A DNA stretch of 10,079 bases, taken from contig CALMTJ010000258.1 in assembly GCA_937872715.1 (NCBI GenBank), positions 1 through 10,079 of the forward strand. The letters run 5' to 3'. Positions 1 to 6,177 of this stretch are shown here, one piece after another; the first letter of the stretch is position 1; each line of letters starts with the position of its first letter. A model generated the notes under the pieces. The model saw nothing but the letters and a program-made list of their open reading frames with translations. It was not told where the DNA came from and made no database searches. A program made the translations under genes and the position numbers. This DNA comes from an uncultured Methylobacteriaceae bacterium (lineage in GTDB: Bacteria; Pseudomonadota; Alphaproteobacteria; Rhizobiales; Beijerinckiaceae).

Positions 1-98
1 TCGCGCGAGCCGGCCTGATGGGCCATTGGAGGGTGGGCCGCGGCGACGCCTCGGAGTGATCGAGCGACGGCGGCGTCGCAAGGCGGGCAGGACTGGGC
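1..98 (+). other. Left-edge stretch with possible tail of an upstream gene
   Basis: Two short + strand frames enter from the left edge: one stops at TGA 16-18 and one at TGA 57-59. Either could be the last codons of an upstream gene, but too few residues are visible to identify a family. In related Rhizobiales a 16S rRNA methyltransferase (rsmB) often precedes the heparinase-like gene; nothing here confirms it. The only other signal is the AGGA ribosome binding site for the next gene. Confidence 0.2.
89..92 (+). promoter_or_regulatory. Ribosome binding site AGGA deciding a TTG start
   Basis: AGGA lies 6 nt upstream of TTG 99-101. The frame is open only from position 60, and between there and 99 it contains no ATG or GTG. 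This spacing makes TTG the best start for the heparinase-family gene. Confidence 0.55.
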
Positions 99-1814
99 TT
101 GGGCGGGGCGGCCGATCGCTGGCGGCTATACGGGCTGGCTCTCCGGGAGGCGGGCCTGATCCCGGTCGGCTGGGCGCGGCGCGGCCTGCGCGGCCCCAGT
201 TGGCGCGCGCCGAAGCCCGACCGCCTGCTCTTCGCCCCGAAGGACCTCCGCACCAGCGACCCCACGGTGGCGACCGATTTCGGCCAGGGCTTCTTCTCCT
301 TCGCCGGGCAGACCGTCGAGACGCGCGGCCGCTCGCCCTTCGAGGTCCCTCCCCCGTCGGATGCCTGGAGCCGGGCGCTCTACGGGTTCGACTGGCTCCG
401 CCACATGCGGGCGGCCGGCACCGCGCAGACCCGAAACGCCGCCCGCGAGCTCGTGGCGGAGGCGATCGGCCCGCGCCGGCGCGGCCTGGACAGGGGCGCG
501 GGGCGCGAGACCCGGGTGCTGGCCCGCCGGCTGATCTCCTTCCTGTGCCAATCGCCGCTCGTGCTGAGCGGGGCCGACCCGGTCTTCTACCAGGCCTTTC
601 TCCGCTATGTCGGCGACGCCACGGCGACGCTGGAGCGGGACGCGGTCGTCGCCCGCCGGCCCTCCGACCGGCTCGTGGCCGCCATCGCGCTCTCCTACGC
701 GGCGCTGTGCTGCAGCGGCTACGAGAACCGCCTGAAACGCGCGACGCGGCTCCTCTCGGCGGAGCTCGACGGTCAGATCCTGCCGGACGGGGGCCATGTG
801 AGCCGGCACCCGGGCGTCCTCGTCGAGATCCTGCTCGACCTCCTGCCGCTCCGGCTCCTCTATGCGAGCCGCAACATCGCGGTCCCGGAGGCGCTCGGCC
901 GGGCCATCGACCGCACCATGCCGATGCTGCGGCTCCTCCGGGGCGCCGGCCGCGAGATCGCGCTGTTCAACGGCATGGGGCCGACCCCGGTCGACCAGCT
1001 CGCGACCCTCTTCTCCTACGACAGCCGCCATCGCGACCCGCCCGACCGTCCCGCCGAATCGGGCTACGGCTGTCTCGCGGCCCCGGGCCTCGCGCTCCTG
1101 GCCGATCTCGGGCCGGCGCCTCCGCTCGCCTCCGCGGCCGCCGCCCATGCCGGCTGCCTGTCCTTCGAGATGTGGAGCCGCGACGCCCGCCTCGTCGTCA
1201 ACCAGGGCACCCCGCGTGCTCCCGGACCGAGGCAGGACGGCACGCGCCGGACGGGCGCGCATTCGACGCTCTGCCTCGGCGACCTGTCCCACGGGCTCTT
1301 CCTCGACCGGGAGGCCGGCGGCCCGGAAGGCTGGCTCGCACGGCGCGTCGGTCCCGCCCTGTTCGCCGGCCCCGGCTCCGTCGCGGTCGGCCGCGAGACG
1401 GACCCGGAGGGCTGGACGGTAGTGTCGGGCCGTCACGACGGTTGGAGCTCTCGATTCGGCGTCACCCACGAGCGGCGCTGGCGCCTCGCTCCGGGCGGCG
1501 ACCATCTCCAGGGCACGGACCGGCTGGAGGGCAGCGGTTCTCCGCTCCCGCCGGTCGCGATCAGGTTCCATCTCCACCCGGCGGTCCTCGCCGAGGCCGA
1601 CGGTGCGGGCGGCGTCCGGCTGACGCTGCCGGGCGACGAAAGCTGGCGGTTCAGCGCAGGCGGCGACGGGACGGCGCCGGTCGCGATCGAGCCCAGTACC
1701 TATCACGGCGGCCCGGAAGGCACCCGGCCGACGCTGCAGCTCGTCTGCCGTCCGGCCGAGGAGGCCATCCGCCAGGCGCCGTTCCGCTGGAGCTTCGAGC
1801 GGCTCTCCCGCTGA
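99..1814 (+). CDS. Heparinase II/III family protein (polysaccharide-lyase-like)
   Basis: A 571-residue protein of the heparinase II/III-like family. The family has an N-terminal helical toroid (roughly residues 1-300 here) and a C-terminal beta-rich domain (roughly 325-565). Characterised members cleave uronic-acid polysaccharides by beta-elimination, but the substrate of this purH-linked Rhizobiales group is unknown to me. Recognisable stretches are DGGHVSRHPG near residue 230, LFNGMGPTP near 290, the AHSTLCLGD block around His388, and the GGPEGTRPTLQLV block near 535-550. No signal peptide is visible, so a cytoplasmic location is inferred. The start is TTG at 99, chosen because AGGA sits 6 nt upstream. 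purH follows after 68 nt in the same direction, an arrangement I recognise from Rhizobiales genomes. Activity as a lyase is not shown by the sequence; the family call is fairly firm. Confidence 0.85.
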   Translation: MGGAADRWRLYGLALREAGLIPVGWARRGLRGPSWRAPKPDRLLFAPKDLRTSDPTVATDFGQGFFSFAGQTVETRGRSPFEVPPPSDAWSRALYGFDWLRHMRAAGTAQTRNAARELVAEAIGPRRRGLDRGAGRETRVLARRLISFLCQSPLVLSGADPVFYQAFLRYVGDATATLERDAVVARRPSDRLVAAIALSYAALCCSGYENRLKRATRLLSAELDGQILPDGGHVSRHPGVLVEILLDLLPLRLLYASRNIAVPEALGRAIDRTMPMLRLLRGAGREIALFNGMGPTPVDQLATLFSYDSRHRDPPDRPAESGYGCLAAPGLALLADLGPAPPLASAAAAHAGCLSFEMWSRDARLVVNQGTPRAPGPRQDGTRRTGAHSTLCLGDLSHGLFLDREAGGPEGWLARRVGPALFAGPGSVAVGRETDPEGWTVVSGRHDGWSSRFGVTHERRWRLAPGGDHLQGTDRLEGSGSPLPPVAIRFHLHPAVLAEADGAGGVRLTLPGDESWRFSAGGDGTAPVAIEPSTYHGGPEGTRPTLQLVCRPAEEAIRQAPFRWSFERLSR

Positions 1815-1882
1815 CCGCGTTTTGCGGCCGCAGCCGCCATGGTAGAGCGCCCGGAATCCACCGCCCTCCTCCGAGCTGTCCG

Positions 1883-3472
1883 ATGTCCGATCTCCGGCGC
1901 GTCTCGCGCGCGCTCCTGTCCGTGTCCGACAAGGCGGGGCTCGTCCCCTGCGCGGCGGCCCTCGCCGGCCGGGGCGTCGAGCTCGTCTCGACGGGCGGCA
2001 CCCGGGCGGCGCTGGCAGCGGCCGGGCTCCCGGTCCGGGACGTGTCCGAGCTCACCGGCTATCCGGAGATGATGGACGGCCGCGTGAAGACCCTCCACCC
2101 GGCCGTCCATGGCGGCCTCCTGGCCGTCCGGTCGAACCCGGAACACGCGGCCGCCATGGCGGCGCACGGCATCGGTCCGATCGACCTCCTCGTCGTGAAC
2201 CTCTACCCGTTCGAGGAGAGCGTCGCGGCCGGGCTGGACGACGGCGCCTGCCTCGAGAACATCGACATCGGCGGCCCGGCCATGATCCGGGCGGCGGCGA
2301 AGAACCATGCGGACGTGGCGGTGGTGGTGGACGTCGCCGATTACGGCCCCGTCCTGGCCGAGCTCGACCGTCATGACGGCTCGCTCGGCGGCGATCTCCG
2401 GCGGCGGCTCGCGGGGAACGCCTATGCCCGCACGGCCTCCTACGACGCCGCCATCTCGAACTGGCTGGCGCGGCGGCTCGGGGAGGACAACCCGCGCCAC
2501 CGCGCCTTCGGCGGCCGGCTCGCGGAGCCGATGAGGTACGGCGAGAATCCGCATCAGGCGGCGGGCTTCTACCGGGGCGGCGAGGCAAGGCCCGGCGTCG
2601 CGACCGCCCGGCAGGTCCAGGGCAAGCAGCTCTCCTACAACAACGTCGCCGACACGGACGCGGCCTTCGAATGCGTGGCCGAGTTCGACCCCGGCCGCAC
2701 GGCCGCGATCGTCATCGTGAAGCACGCCAATCCGTGCGGCGCGGCCGAAGGCGCGACCCTGGCCGAGGCCTACGGCAAGGCACTGCGCTGCGACCCCGTC
2801 TCCGCCTTCGGCGGCATCGTGGCGCTGAACCGCCCGCTCGACGCGGAGGCGGCCCGCCGGATCGTGGAGGTGTTCACGGAGGTGATCATCGCGCCCGAGG
2901 CGGACGAGGAGGCGATGGCGATCGTGGCGGCGAAGAAGAACCTGCGGCTTCTCCTCACCGGCGGGCTGCCCGATCCCCGGGCGCCGGGCCTCTCCGTCCG
3001 GAGCGTCGCGGGCGGGCTCCTGGTCCAGGGGCGCGACGGCGCGGTGGTCGACGACATGGAGCTGACCGTCGTGACCAGGCGGGCGCCGAACGCCGCCGAG
3101 CTCGCCGACCTCCGCTTCGCCTTCCGGGTGGCGAAGCACGTACGTTCGAACGCGATCGTCTACGCCCGGGACGGCGCCACGGTCGGGATCGGGGCCGGGC
3201 AGATGAGCCGGGTCGATTCCTCCCGGATCGCCGCCTGGAAGGCCGGCGAGGCCGCGCGCGCCGCGGGCGCTCCGGAGAGCCTGGCGGTCGGCTCCGTCGT
3301 CGCGTCGGACGCGTTCTTCCCCTGCCCGGCCGGGCGGCGCGGGGCCGCGGTGGGGGGCGCGACGGCGGTCATCCAGCCGGGCGGATCGATGCGGGACGAC
3401 GACGTCATCGCGGCCGCGGACGAGGCCGGCCTCGCCATGGTGTTCACCGGCCACCGCCACTTCCGCCACTGA
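1883..3472 (+). CDS. purH: Bifunctional AICAR transformylase / IMP cyclohydrolase
   Basis: PurH carries out the last two steps of de novo purine synthesis: formyl transfer from 10-formyl-tetrahydrofolate to AICAR, then ring closure to IMP, in the cytoplasm. The predicted protein has 529 residues, the usual bacterial length. The N-terminal cyclohydrolase domain shows STGGT (36-40) and GYPEMMDGRVKTLHP (59-73). The transformylase domain shows KHANPCG (Lys280-His281, the catalytic pair), SAFGGIVALN, the KHVRSNAIVYA stretch, QPGGSMRDD and the C-terminal HRHFRH. Start ATG 1883 gives the conserved N-terminus; the upstream Shine-Dalgarno match is weak. An oddity: the normally conserved loop FFPF-x-D-G reads FFPCPAG here (Cys481, Ala483), followed by two Arg where Leu or similar residues are usual. 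The rest of the protein is well conserved, so identity is not in doubt. Confidence 0.97.
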   Translation: MSDLRRVSRALLSVSDKAGLVPCAAALAGRGVELVSTGGTRAALAAAGLPVRDVSELTGYPEMMDGRVKTLHPAVHGGLLAVRSNPEHAAAMAAHGIGPIDLLVVNLYPFEESVAAGLDDGACLENIDIGGPAMIRAAAKNHADVAVVVDVADYGPVLAELDRHDGSLGGDLRRRLAGNAYARTASYDAAISNWLARRLGEDNPRHRAFGGRLAEPMRYGENPHQAAGFYRGGEARPGVATARQVQGKQLSYNNVADTDAAFECVAEFDPGRTAAIVIVKHANPCGAAEGATLAEAYGKALRCDPVSAFGGIVALNRPLDAEAARRIVEVFTEVIIAPEADEEAMAIVAAKKNLRLLLTGGLPDPRAPGLSVRSVAGGLLVQGRDGAVVDDMELTVVTRRAPNAAELADLRFAFRVAKHVRSNAIVYARDGATVGIGAGQMSRVDSSRIAAWKAGEAARAAGAPESLAVGSVVASDAFFPCPAGRRGAAVGGATAVIQPGGSMRDDDVIAAADEAGLAMVFTGHRHFRH

Positions 3473-3509
3473 GCGGTTTCGCCCACACGGAGCCCGATGA
3501 AGATCGACG

Positions 3510-3623
3510 CGTCTTGGCCGGGCTCGGCTCGGCCATCCACGTCCATCCGTGGCCGTGACGTCGACGGGCTCGCTACCGGCAGCGTCCTTCGTGGATGGCC
3601 GGGCCGGAGCCCGGCCATGACGG
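3510..3623. repeat. Inverted pair of intergenic palindromic repeats
   Basis: Copy B (about 3590-3623) contains a perfect 10-bp inverted repeat: ATGGCCGGGC at 3595-3604 and GCCCGGCCAT at 3609-3618, with loop CGGA, flanked by CGTGG and GACGG. Copy A (about 3510-3541) is a slightly degenerate version in the opposite orientation (TGGCCGGGCTCGGC...GGCCATCCACG). The two copies therefore also form a long, imperfect inverted repeat. Palindromes with this ATGGCCGGG...CCCGGCCAT core are, from memory, abundant between genes in Bradyrhizobium-like and related Rhizobiales, comparable to REP-type elements. Between purH and ssrA they could form RNA hairpins at the 3' end of the purH transcript. Copy number in this genome cannot be seen here. 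Confidence 0.7.
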
Positions 3624-3668
3624 ACCGACAGATACGTCAGGAGGTTCCGTCGGGAGCCCCGAAATGGG

Positions 3669-3690
3669 AACGGCGCCCGAAGGCGCCGTT
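3669..3690. terminator. Bidirectional intrinsic terminator between purH and ssrA
   Basis: A perfect 9-bp stem, AACGGCGCC (3669-3677) with GGCGCCGTT (3682-3690), closes a 4-nt loop. Read on the - strand the loop is C(UUCG)G, an exceptionally stable tetraloop, and the hairpin sits about 33 nt after the tmRNA tag stop codon. The - strand tail (CCCATTT) is only modestly T-rich. Read on the + strand the stem is followed by TCTGTT, so it could also end the purH transcript. Direction is inferred from gene arrangement. Confidence 0.7.
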
Positions 3691-3962
3691 TCTGTTGCTA
3701 GGCTTTCCCGAGCCCCGTTCGGTCACGCCGCGAGGCGGACCTCACGCATGTCAACGTTGTCGTTGGCAGTTGTGGTTTGCACTATTAGGGCCGTAGCTCA
3801 GCCCAATCGCAGCCTAGCCTTTACCTCGCCCGGTCGAACCCAAGTCGCCCCCCTCGGCAGCCCGTCTCTCGGCGGACTCCTGGTGGAGGCGGCGGGAATT
3901 GAACCCGCGTCCCGAACGCTTATTCCACTCTGCCTCTACGATCATAGCCGGGTCGCCCCGAC
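3691..3962 (-). ncRNA. ssrA: Circularly permuted two-piece tmRNA (alphaproteobacterial type)
   Basis: tmRNA rescues stalled ribosomes by trans-translation and tags the broken product for proteolysis. Read on the - strand, the acceptor piece comes first (about 3962 to 3881). It has a GNRA-capped hairpin (CGGG-GCGA-CCCG), then GGACGCGGGTTCAATTCCCG, i.e. a T arm with stem GCGGG/CCCGC, and ends CGCCTCC-A-CCA at 3881. A 28-nt linker (3880-3853) follows. The coding piece starts near 3852 with GGGGGCGACTTGGGTTCGAC. Its GGGGGCG pairs with CGCCUCC of the acceptor piece, with a G-U pair at the third position, the alanine identity mark of tmRNA. The tag frame (3767-3723) and a terminator complete the gene. 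The order acceptor-then-coding is the permuted layout known from Caulobacter and relatives. The exact mature ends, especially the 3' end of the coding piece, are estimates. Confidence 0.95.
3723..3767 (-). other. tmRNA proteolysis-tag reading frame
   Basis: Inside the coding piece of ssrA, 15 codons from GCC at 3767 to TGA at 3723 encode ANDNVDMREVRLAA. The ANDN beginning matches alphaproteobacterial tags such as that of Caulobacter, and the LAA ending is the degron recognised by ClpXP and related proteases. Just upstream is a UAGU-GCAAACCACAACU stretch resembling the element that positions the resume codon. The other two frames hit a stop early or lack a degron. Confidence 0.9.
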
Positions 3963-3968
3963 AGGAGA

Positions 3969-3997
3969 GATATAGGACTGAGCGGTTACGAATTCAA
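3969..3997 (-). promoter_or_regulatory. Sigma-70-type promoter of ssrA
   Basis: On the - strand TTGAAT (3997-3992) is followed after exactly 17 nt by TATATC (3974-3969). Transcription would start near 3962, just before the CGGGGCGACCCG hairpin of the acceptor RNA, giving an acceptor piece of about 82 nt. Spacing and position relative to the RNA make this convincing, although it has not been tested. It lies 28 nt beyond the stop codon of the pentapeptide-repeat gene, so ssrA probably has its own transcript. Confidence 0.7.
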
Positions 3998-4025
3998 AGC
4001 CGAATCGCAGCCGGCAGGATCCGCG

Positions 4026-4781
4026 TCACTCCTCGTCGGCCGGGCAGGGCCAGGATTTCGGGTGGGGCAGGCCGGACGGCAGCTTGGTTTCGTGGCTGCC
4101 GCAGGCGAGTTCGATCTGCTCTGCCACGAGGCCGGTCGCGGAGCCCAGATCGGCGCCCTTGATCTGCGTCCTGAACAGGTAGGCGCCCGTCAGGTTGGCG
4201 TCGGCGAGATGCACCTTGTTCAGGTCCGCCCGGGCGAGGTTCGTGTAGCTGAAATTCACCTTCGCGAGCTTCGCGTCCGTGAAATCGACCCGGGCCAGTT
4301 CCGCCTTCGACATGTTGACCCCGGCAAGGTCGGCCCCGGTGAAGTCCGACCGATTCATCTCCGACTTGGTGAAGTCGGCGCCGGCGAGCTTCGCCCCATG
4401 GAACATCGCCCGGATGATCTGGGCGGCGTTGAAGCTCGCGCGTTCGAGGTTCGCGCCCTTGAAGCTGCTGCGCCAGCCCACCGCCTTGTCGAGATCCGCC
4501 CCCGACAGGTTGGCGTCCTCGAAATGCACGAAGCTCAACTCGGCCCCGTCCAGTTTGGTACCTTCGAGCTTCGCCCCGGACAGATCGGTCGAGGTCAGCA
4601 CCGCCCTGCCGAGGAGCGCGCCGGACAGGTCGGCGCGCCCGAGCATCAGCTGCGGCTTCGAGCAGCCCGTCCAGTCGACCCGCGGGCGCGCGGCGTCTTG
4701 GCATCCCGCGAGCGCGGGAGGGGCGAAGGCCAGCGCCGCCGCCGTCGCCGCCGCGAACGCCCATACGGTGCGACCGCTCAT
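4026..4781 (-). CDS. Exported pentapeptide-repeat protein
   Basis: A 251-residue protein. Residues 1-25 form a signal peptide (hydrophobic stretch rich in Ala, ending PPALA-GC). Pentapeptide repeats of the A(D/N)LxG kind then run in one unbroken register: a central Leu, Phe, Met or Ile occurs at every fifth position from Leu47 to Leu212, with only residue 102 (Gly) out of pattern. That is 34 pentads, enough for about eight turns of a right-handed quadrilateral beta-helix. The tail has an ACG...LPSGLP...WPC motif that I recognise from other alphaproteobacterial pentapeptide proteins. Cys27, Cys40, Cys227 and Cys246 flank the repeat and could form disulfides. LAGC also fits a lipobox (Cys27 lipidated); the two readings cannot be separated here. 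The start at ATG 4781 is preferred over ATG 4787 because GGAGG lies 6 nt upstream of the former. Partner and function are unknown. Confidence 0.9.
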   Translation of the reverse strand: MSGRTVWAFAAATAAALAFAPPALAGCQDAARPRVDWTGCSKPQLMLGRADLSGALLGRAVLTSTDLSGAKLEGTKLDGAELSFVHFEDANLSGADLDKAVGWRSSFKGANLERASFNAAQIIRAMFHGAKLAGADFTKSEMNRSDFTGADLAGVNMSKAELARVDFTDAKLAKVNFSYTNLARADLNKVHLADANLTGAYLFRTQIKGADLGSATGLVAEQIELACGSHETKLPSGLPHPKSWPCPADEE

Positions 4782-4787
4782 CCGCAT

Positions 4788-4792
4788 CCTCC
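4788..4792 (-). promoter_or_regulatory. Ribosome binding site GGAGG choosing the second ATG
   Basis: GGAGG on the - strand directly abuts ATG 4787-4785 but lies 6 nt ahead of ATG 4781-4779. Normal spacing favours the second ATG as the start of the pentapeptide-repeat protein. Confidence 0.6.
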
Positions 4793-4875
4793 GCTCCCCG
4801 ACACGACGTCGTGAGCCGCATCGTTAGCCGAGAGCGGGGCACTGGCAAGGTCGCGCAGGCGTGAAGCCGACCGGT

Positions 4876-4905
4876 TTGCCCCTCCGGCCGCCGCCACGGT
4901 ATGGC
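4876..4905 (+). promoter_or_regulatory. Possible promoter of the amidase operon
   Basis: TTGCCC (4876-4881), an 18-nt gap and TATGGC (4900-4905) resemble a weak sigma-70 promoter in the 158-nt gap between the two divergent genes. Transcription would begin near 4912. That would exclude ATG 4901 as the amidase start and leave ATG 4940. The match is modest. Confidence 0.3.
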
Positions 4906-4939
4906 CAAGCTCGCTTCCGAACGTGGTTTTCGGTGTTTC

Positions 4940-6142
4940 ATGCTGCTTCCGAACGATCCCGCGCACGCCTTTCTCCCATATCCGGCCGTCCCGGTCGGGA
5001 ACGCGGCCTCCGGGCCGCTCGCCGGGCTGACCTTCGCGGTGAAGGACCTGTTCGACGTCGCCGGCTACCCGACCGGCGGCGGCTCGCCGCTGGTCCTCGC
5101 GGCGTCCGGCATCAAGACGGACACGGCGCCCGTCGTCCGGACGCTCCTCGACGCCGGGGCGAGGTTCGTCGGCAAGACCCACACGGACGAGTTCGCGTTC
5201 TCCCTCAACGGCAGGAACGCCCATTTCGGGACGCCGCTGAACGGCGGCGCGCCCGACCGCATCCCGGGCGGCTCGTCGTCCGGCTCGGCCTCGGCCGTGT
5301 CCAACGGCCTCTGCGACCTGGCGCTCGGAACGGATACGGGAGGCTCCGTGCGGGGACCCGCGAGCCATTGCGGCCTGTTCGGGATTCGGCCGAGCCATGG
5401 CCGCCTCCCGCTGGAGGGCGCGATGGACCTCTCGCCGTCCTTCGACACGTGCGGGTTCTTCGCCCGCTCCGCCGACATCTTCGCCCGCACGGGCGACGCC
5501 CTCCTCGGACCGGACGCGAGGCCGCTTCCGGAGAACCCGCGGCTCCTCATCGCCGCGGATGCCTTCGCGATGCTGGACGTGGCCGTCCGGGGCGCGCTGG
5601 CGGTCGTGGTGCAGGCGGTCGAGGACCTGCTCGGGCGGGCCGAGATGGTCGAAGTCGCGACGAACGGCTTCGAGCCGCTCCAATGGGCGTTCCGCCGCAT
5701 CCAAGGCCGGGAAGCCTGGGAAAGCGACGGCGCGTTCATCGGGAAGCACGCCCCGCCGCTCGGGCCGGGCGTGAAGGAGCGATTCGCCTTCTCGCGCGAC
5801 GTCACCGCGGCCGAGGCGACCGACGGGCGCCGCTGCCGGGACGAGTTCGCCGGGCGGCTCGCCTCCATCCTGCGGGAGGATGCCGTGCTGGTGCTGCCGA
5901 CCATGCCGGACGTCGCACCGCTCCTCACCGACCCGGAGAACGCGCTCGCGGCGTACCGGGACCGGGCGATCGACCTTCTGTGCATCGCCGGGCTCGGCGG
6001 GACGCCGCAGGTGTCGATGCCGCTCGCGAGCCGCCTCGGCGCGCCCCTCGGCATCTCCCTCGTCGGGCCGTCCGGCTCGGACGGGAGCCTCGTCCGGCTG
6101 GCGGCCCGCGTCGCGTCCGCGATCGGGGAACCGCCCGCCTGA
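4940..6142 (+). CDS. Amidase, AMI1-like (amidase signature family)
   Basis: Amidase-signature enzymes hydrolyse carboxylic amides to acid plus ammonia with a Ser-cisSer-Lys triad. From ATG 4940 the protein has 400 residues, with Lys35 (in FAVKDLFDVAG), cis-Ser112 (in PGGSSSGSA) and nucleophile Ser136 (in GTDTGGSVRGPAS). Spacing and numbering are nearly those of plant AMI1 (K36, S113, S137), and stretches such as PLAGLTFAVKDLFDV and FGIRPSHGRL also look AMI1-like. AMI1 hydrolyses indole-3-acetamide to the auxin IAA; whether this protein does so is inference. No signal peptide is seen. ATG 4901 would add 13 residues that fit poorly; neither start has a good Shine-Dalgarno site. It is the first gene of a probable three-gene operon; the next gene begins 35 nt later. 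The family is certain, the substrate is not. Confidence 0.9.
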   Translation: MLLPNDPAHAFLPYPAVPVGNAASGPLAGLTFAVKDLFDVAGYPTGGGSPLVLAASGIKTDTAPVVRTLLDAGARFVGKTHTDEFAFSLNGRNAHFGTPLNGGAPDRIPGGSSSGSASAVSNGLCDLALGTDTGGSVRGPASHCGLFGIRPSHGRLPLEGAMDLSPSFDTCGFFARSADIFARTGDALLGPDARPLPENPRLLIAADAFAMLDVAVRGALAVVVQAVEDLLGRAEMVEVATNGFEPLQWAFRRIQGREAWESDGAFIGKHAPPLGPGVKERFAFSRDVTAAEATDGRRCRDEFAGRLASILREDAVLVLPTMPDVAPLLTDPENALAAYRDRAIDLLCIAGLGGTPQVSMPLASRLGAPLGISLVGPSGSDGSLVRLAARVASAIGEPPA

Positions 6143-6177
6143 CAGCCGGTTTCCGCAAGGGCGCAGGCGAGGGCCTC

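Noticed and set aside
3320..3361. A compensated double frameshift to explain the odd PurH loop.
   Set aside because: The number of codons equals that of normal PurH, and the shifted frames do not restore the expected residues; substitutions fit better.
1703..3469. Long - strand ORFs opposite purH (and similar ones opposite 126-1706 and 5065-7002).
   Set aside because: They are typical antisense open frames of very GC-rich genes, Arg/Ala/Gly-rich, and show no family motifs.
26..3472. One continuous 1148-codon frame spanning the heparinase-like gene and purH, suggesting a fusion protein.
   Set aside because: The first two-thirds is an Arg/Pro-rich off-frame reading of the heparinase-family gene. 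Only 1883-3472 is PurH, with a normal ATG and normal length.
3881..3962. A tRNA gene on the - strand, because of the T arm and CCACCA end.
   Set aside because: There is no D arm or anticodon arm upstream in this piece, and the 5' acceptor half lies downstream: it is permuted tmRNA.
3691..3962. ssrA as an integration site for a genomic island.
   Set aside because: No integrase, direct repeat of the tmRNA end, or foreign-looking cargo is seen on either side.
3595..3975. + strand ORF containing VEAAGIEPASR.
   Set aside because: This is the antisense translation of the tmRNA acceptor stem and T arm, a known annotation artefact; the RNA gene explains the sequence.
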